Of a stretch of 8,183 nt of DNA, positions 5,451 through 8,183 are shown one piece after another. The notes under the pieces were generated by a model that saw only the letters and a program-made list of their open reading frames with translations, did not search any database and had not been told where the DNA came from. The DNA is from Treponema sp. UBA1798. Lineage in GTDB: Bacteria; Spirochaetota; Spirochaetia; Treponematales; Treponemataceae. Location: positions 1 through 8,183 of the forward strand of contig DCFS01000233.1 of the NCBI GenBank assembly GCA_002319875.1. Reading direction: 5' to 3'. The position numbers were made by a program, and so were the translations under genes. How positions within the stretch are numbered: the stretch's first letter is position 1; each line of letters starts with the position of its first letter.

Positions 5451-6230
5451 TCAGAAGATATCTTCCATTGTATAAAGGTTTCCGCGTTTCAATGTACCTG
5501 TCTTTATCCCTGATACAAGGCGCTCGGCAGCCGTAACCGCACCAGAAGCAAAACCTTCTCTGTTGCGCGCCCTGTGGGTAATTTCTATGGTATCAGCCGG
5601 GCTGTCGAAAAAAACCGTATGCGTACCGGGAACAGAACCACACCTCGTACTTGAAACATGGAGCTGATCCGGCCGGGGTTTTTCATGAAACGCATCGGTA
5701 ATAATTTCCGCTTTACCTTCGTTATTCGCCATGATCCGGTGCGCAATTTCAAGAGCTGTCCCGGAAGGGCTGTCAGCCTTCTGGTTATGATGCATTTCCC
5801 ATACGGCAGTATCATATTCCTCATACGGTTTCATAAGACTGACGGCATTCTCTACAATCTTGTAGAACATATAAACACCTATGGAAAAATTGGAAGAATG
5901 CATTACAGTTCCACCGCATTCCTGTGCAAGACCGGCAATTTCTTTTTCCCGGTCACTCCAGCCTGTCGTTCCTACGACCATCGGAATACCAAGGGGAAGG
6001 AGGGCTTTTATGTTACCGACGACGGCAGAAGGGTGACTGAAATCAATAATACTGTCGGCACCGCAGGACTTGACTGTACGCACCATACCAGAGGCATCAC
6101 CGGAAACGGGCCTGAAATCAGCATCAGAAGCGGTGATATCGACCGTAAGCACGACAGTATGTCCGCGCCGTATTGCTGTATCCCTGACCAGATGTCCCAT
6201 CTTTCCAAAACCAATGATTGCGATATTCAT
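5451..6230 (-). CDS. dapB: 4-hydroxy-tetrahydrodipicolinate reductase
   Basis: The enzyme reduces the DapA product to tetrahydrodipicolinate with NAD(P)H, in the diaminopimelate/lysine pathway. The 259-aa protein has an N-terminal Rossmann fold with GFGKMG (7-12), an acidic residue D31 at the end of the second strand (suggesting NADH can be used), FSHPSAV (64-70) and VVGTTGW (85-91). The catalytic segment is MHHNQKADSPSGTA (146-159); H147, H148 and K151 correspond to H159, H160 and K163 of E. coli DapB. The C-terminal ITHRARNREGFASGA (217-231) is also typical. It starts 5 nt after the lysC stop, with AGAGG inside the end of lysC, so the two are almost certainly co-transcribed and translationally coupled. 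Neither dapA nor asd is in the window. Peptidoglycan of studied treponemes contains ornithine rather than DAP, so if the host is a treponeme the product may serve lysine synthesis; this is inference. Confidence 0.96.
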   Translation of the reverse strand: MNIAIIGFGKMGHLVRDTAIRRGHTVVLTVDITASDADFRPVSGDASGMVRTVKSCGADSIIDFSHPSAVVGNIKALLPLGIPMVVGTTGWSDREKEIAGLAQECGGTVMHSSNFSIGVYMFYKIVENAVSLMKPYEEYDTAVWEMHHNQKADSPSGTALEIAHRIMANNEGKAEIITDAFHEKPRPDQLHVSSTRCGSVPGTHTVFFDSPADTIEITHRARNREGFASGAVTAAERLVSGIKTGTLKRGNLYTMEDIF

Positions 6231-6235
6231 GCTTC

Positions 6236-7570
6236 TTACCTCTTTTTGTTAAAATAAGCGCTATGCAGAATCTGTACGACACGATCAGCCTCTTTATCAT
6301 CGGTAATAAAACTGATATTTACTTTGGAAGCACCCTGGCTTATCATCTGTACATTGATTTTTTCTTTGGCAAGTGCTTCAAATCCCTGTGCAAGAATAGC
6401 ACTGGAATGTGCCGCATCACATATTATCGTTACAATAGCCTTTTCCGATTTTGCATGCACTTCCGCCACTCTGCCAAGATCTTCAAGAAGCCCTGCCAGA
6501 TCAGCCTTACTGTTTACGGTAAGAGAAACAGAAACTTCACTGGTAGCGATAACGTCAATGCTGATATTCCATTTAAGAAACTGATTAAAAATGTGAGCCA
6601 GAAATCCGCAGGCACCGAGCATACGGGTAGAGACGATATCAATAAGCGTTACCTGCTTAACGGATGTTATTGCACACACCGGATTCGGTTTCGCCGTATG
6701 CCTGGCAACAATAATAGACCCGGGACTTTCAATATTGTATGAGTTTTTTACACGTACAGGGGTTCCCGTCCGCAGGCAGGGAATCATAGACCGTGGATGG
6801 AGTACCTGTGCCCCGAAAAATGCAAGTTCCTGGGCTTCTTCATAGGTCACTTCCGGTACAGGTCTGGCATCCGCACAGATACGCGGATCGGTTGTCATGA
6901 TACCATCAACATCCTTCCACGTCTGAATTTCTTCAGCTTTCATCGCTGCACCGATAATAGTCGCAGTCAGGTCACTGCCGCCGCGTCCAAGCGTCGTAAT
7001 ATTGCCATTTTTATCCTTCGCTATAAAACCTGTTACAATAGGAATAAACTCTTCTTTTCCTTCCTTATAGGGATTCAAATGAGATGGAATAGTCTGCCAG
7101 ACATCATCAAGCAGTTCGGCTGAAGTATAATCGCTGTCACTGAGAATACCGATATCCCATGCGTCATAACTTTTTGCTTTTATTCCTTCACTGCAGAGGT
7201 ATGCGGCCATAATACGGACAGACATTCTTTCTCCAAAAGAGACAAGATAATCACGAGTCCGCTTTGTAAGTTCCCTGATCATAAAAATGCCTGTCAGAAG
7301 CTGTGTAAGCTCTGTCTGGAGAACAACGAGAGAGTCAACGGAAATACCCAGCTCACGCTGAGTCTGATTATGCAGATCTATAATACGGCGGGTATCAACA
7401 TTACCTTTTACCGCCTCTTCGGCTGCTTCAAGCAGATAATCCGTTGTATCACCCATTGCCGAAAGAACAACGACGGGCCGTTTATCATTATAAGCCCTGA
7501 TTATTGATGCAACATGACGTATTCTTTCTGCATTGGCTACCGATGATCCGCCGAACTTCATTACAATCAT
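6236..7570 (-). CDS. lysC: Aspartokinase, lysine-sensitive type
   Basis: The enzyme phosphorylates L-aspartate with ATP, the first step toward lysine/DAP, threonine and methionine. The 444-aa protein has the kinase domain with KFGGSS (5-10), SFGERMS (111-117), TLGRGGSDLTA (193-203) and KDVDGIMTTDPR (219-230), then two ACT domains (about 305-375 and 378-440; SEVSVSLTV and SQGASKVNISF). It is monofunctional, close in size to E. coli LysC (449 aa), without a homoserine dehydrogenase fusion. The allosteric region aligns with E. coli at an offset of one: M317, G322, F323, L324, S337, D339, T343, S344, E345 and T351 match, while E. coli S321 is A320. Inhibition by lysine is therefore likely. The start at 7570 is preferred over M4 because GAAGG lies 6 nt upstream of it. 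It heads the lysC-dapB operon, with its own promoter in the gap after the exonuclease gene. The short leader leaves no room for a lysine riboswitch. Confidence 0.96.
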   Translation of the reverse strand: MIVMKFGGSSVANAERIRHVASIIRAYNDKRPVVVLSAMGDTTDYLLEAAEEAVKGNVDTRRIIDLHNQTQRELGISVDSLVVLQTELTQLLTGIFMIRELTKRTRDYLVSFGERMSVRIMAAYLCSEGIKAKSYDAWDIGILSDSDYTSAELLDDVWQTIPSHLNPYKEGKEEFIPIVTGFIAKDKNGNITTLGRGGSDLTATIIGAAMKAEEIQTWKDVDGIMTTDPRICADARPVPEVTYEEAQELAFFGAQVLHPRSMIPCLRTGTPVRVKNSYNIESPGSIIVARHTAKPNPVCAITSVKQVTLIDIVSTRMLGACGFLAHIFNQFLKWNISIDVIATSEVSVSLTVNSKADLAGLLEDLGRVAEVHAKSEKAIVTIICDAAHSSAILAQGFEALAKEKINVQMISQGASKVNISFITDDKEADRVVQILHSAYFNKKR

Positions 7571-7606
7571 ATACTACCTTCGATTTCCTATGTAAATTGA
7601 TACAGT

Positions 7607-7635
7607 AATATAGCAATACATGAATAAATATGCAA
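7607..7635 (-). promoter_or_regulatory. Promoter of lysC-dapB
   Basis: On the minus strand, TTGCAT (7635-7630) and TATATT (7612-7607) are separated by exactly 17 bp, and TGC precedes the -10, giving an extended -10. Transcription would start near 7600, about 30 nt before the lysC ATG, leaving space for the GAAGG ribosome binding site and little else. The promoter lies in the 73-bp gap after the exonuclease stop codon; no terminator is visible in that gap, so some readthrough from the upstream gene is possible. Confidence 0.7.
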
Positions 7636-7643
7636 CAAGTCGG

Positions 7644-8183
7644 TCAAACATCAGTCTGTATAAAAGTTACTCCCAGATCGGGTATATCGATATTTCCAGC
7701 CTTTACCCGTATGATATCATTCAGCTTCACCGGTTTTTCAGGAGTTATCATTGTTTCCTGCCCGATCGACGGTATAACAAACACCGCCTGCTTACCTCTC
7801 AGTTCAACGCATACAGCTTCAGCTGACCAGTCGGGATTCTGCAGAAGATATACAAGCGTCCAGTGCATATTGCTTTTCCGTTCTGCCAGTCTGCCGGAAT
7901 AAGCAGCTTCATCACCGGCGCTGATCCGTTCAAGCATCATATCTTTGTCAATAACCGGCCGGCCGTCGATAAAGGCACGCAGCTGCTCATGTGCAACCAG
8001 GTCGCTGTAGCGGCGGAGCGGGCTTGTTACCTGACTGTACATTCCCAGGCCCAGGCCCGCATGTTGTGCAGGCGTTATTCCCACACTGCGCCGGTGCATA
8101 CATCTGCGCAGCCGGAACTGTCCTGCAAGACCATCCGGGATATCTGAAGGGATATCCGGTGCTTCCTGACTTACATAGGGAAA
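7644..8183 (-). CDS. RNase II/R-family 3'-5' exoribonuclease (C-terminal part, cut by window edge)
   Basis: The reading frame stays open to the window edge, so the N-terminal cold-shock-like and most RNB catalytic regions, including the metal-binding aspartates, are outside. The 179 visible residues contain the end of the RNB domain: GLGLGMYSQVTSPLRRYSDL (43-62 of the fragment) with the TSPxRRY motif whose arginine contacts the scissile phosphate in RNase II, then VAHEQLRAFIDG. After a linker helix (ERKSNMHWTLVYLL) follows a short beta-rich tail of about 60 residues (AEAVCVELRGKQAVFVIP to VTFIQTDV) resembling a reduced S1/OB fold, without the long basic tail of RNase R. This fits the compact RNB enzymes of spirochaetes and cyanobacteria/chloroplasts better than E. 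coli RNase R, although only the C-terminus is seen. An internal ATG at 8099 is not the start, because conserved-looking sequence continues upstream of it in frame. The role would be mRNA or rRNA 3'-end degradation in the cytoplasm. Confidence 0.85.
   Translation of the reverse strand, partial: FPYVSQEAPDIPSDIPDGLAGQFRLRRCMHRRSVGITPAQHAGLGLGMYSQVTSPLRRYSDLVAHEQLRAFIDGRPVIDKDMMLERISAGDEAAYSGRLAERKSNMHWTLVYLLQNPDWSAEAVCVELRGKQAVFVIPSIGQETMITPEKPVKLNDIIRVKAGNIDIPDLGVTFIQTDV

Noticed and set aside
6218..6742. Plus-strand open frame (174 codons) opposite the end of lysC and start of dapB
   Set aside because: It is antisense to two conserved enzymes, is rich in unusual residue runs, and matches no family I know.
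7571..7643. Possible lysine riboswitch upstream of lysC
   Set aside because: The gap is 73 bp and the predicted leader about 30 nt, far too short for a lysine aptamer.

Overview
The window is a compact stretch of bacterial chromosome with eight genes and no RNA gene, mobile element or CRISPR array that I can see. The organism appears to be a diderm anaerobe. It has a Sec-exported, beta-barrel-like outer membrane protein, a sodium-pumping oxaloacetate decarboxylase of the OadGAB type, and an oxygen-sensitive type of two-subunit serine dehydratase. The protein styles and moderate GC content fit a treponeme-like spirochaete. That placement is inference from family resemblance, not proof.

Layout from left to right. 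At 1-476 (minus) is the N-terminal part of a secreted, probably outer membrane, protein cut by the window edge. At 477-710 is an intergenic region with an extended -10 promoter for that gene, two hairpins of unknown role, and a strong intrinsic terminator (640-675) that ends the next operon. At 711-4480 (minus) is the operon oadG-oadA-oadB, a membrane pump that decarboxylates oxaloacetate to pyruvate and exports Na+. Its promoter (TTGCAA, 17 bp, TATAAT) lies at 4572-4600. At 4680-5339 (plus), divergent from oad, is sdaAB, the beta subunit of the iron-sulfur L-serine dehydratase. Its start codon sits directly behind its -10 box. At 5340-5450 is a short convergent region with overlapping inverted repeats. 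At 5451-7570 (minus) is lysC-dapB, aspartokinase and dihydrodipicolinate reductase of the lysine/diaminopimelate pathway, with a clear promoter at 7607-7635. At 7644-8183 (minus) is the C-terminal part of an RNase II/R-family exoribonuclease.

The genes form a small metabolic neighbourhood around pyruvate and aspartate. OadGAB converts oxaloacetate to pyruvate plus a sodium gradient. Serine dehydratase converts serine to pyruvate. LysC and DapB lead from aspartate toward lysine/DAP, a pathway that also consumes pyruvate at the DapA step.

The most unusual observations are: (1) OadA carries two complete biotin-carrier domains in tandem, each with an ESMKM biotinylation site (K559 and K653), preceded by a duplicated TVNGT strand; (2) sdaAB and the outer membrane protein gene both lack a Shine-Dalgarno sequence and have the -10 box 6-7 nt from the start codon, suggesting leaderless mRNAs; (3) a perfect TTCCC-N6-GGGAA dyad overlaps the sdaAB promoter; (4) sdaAB has no sdaAA partner beside it.
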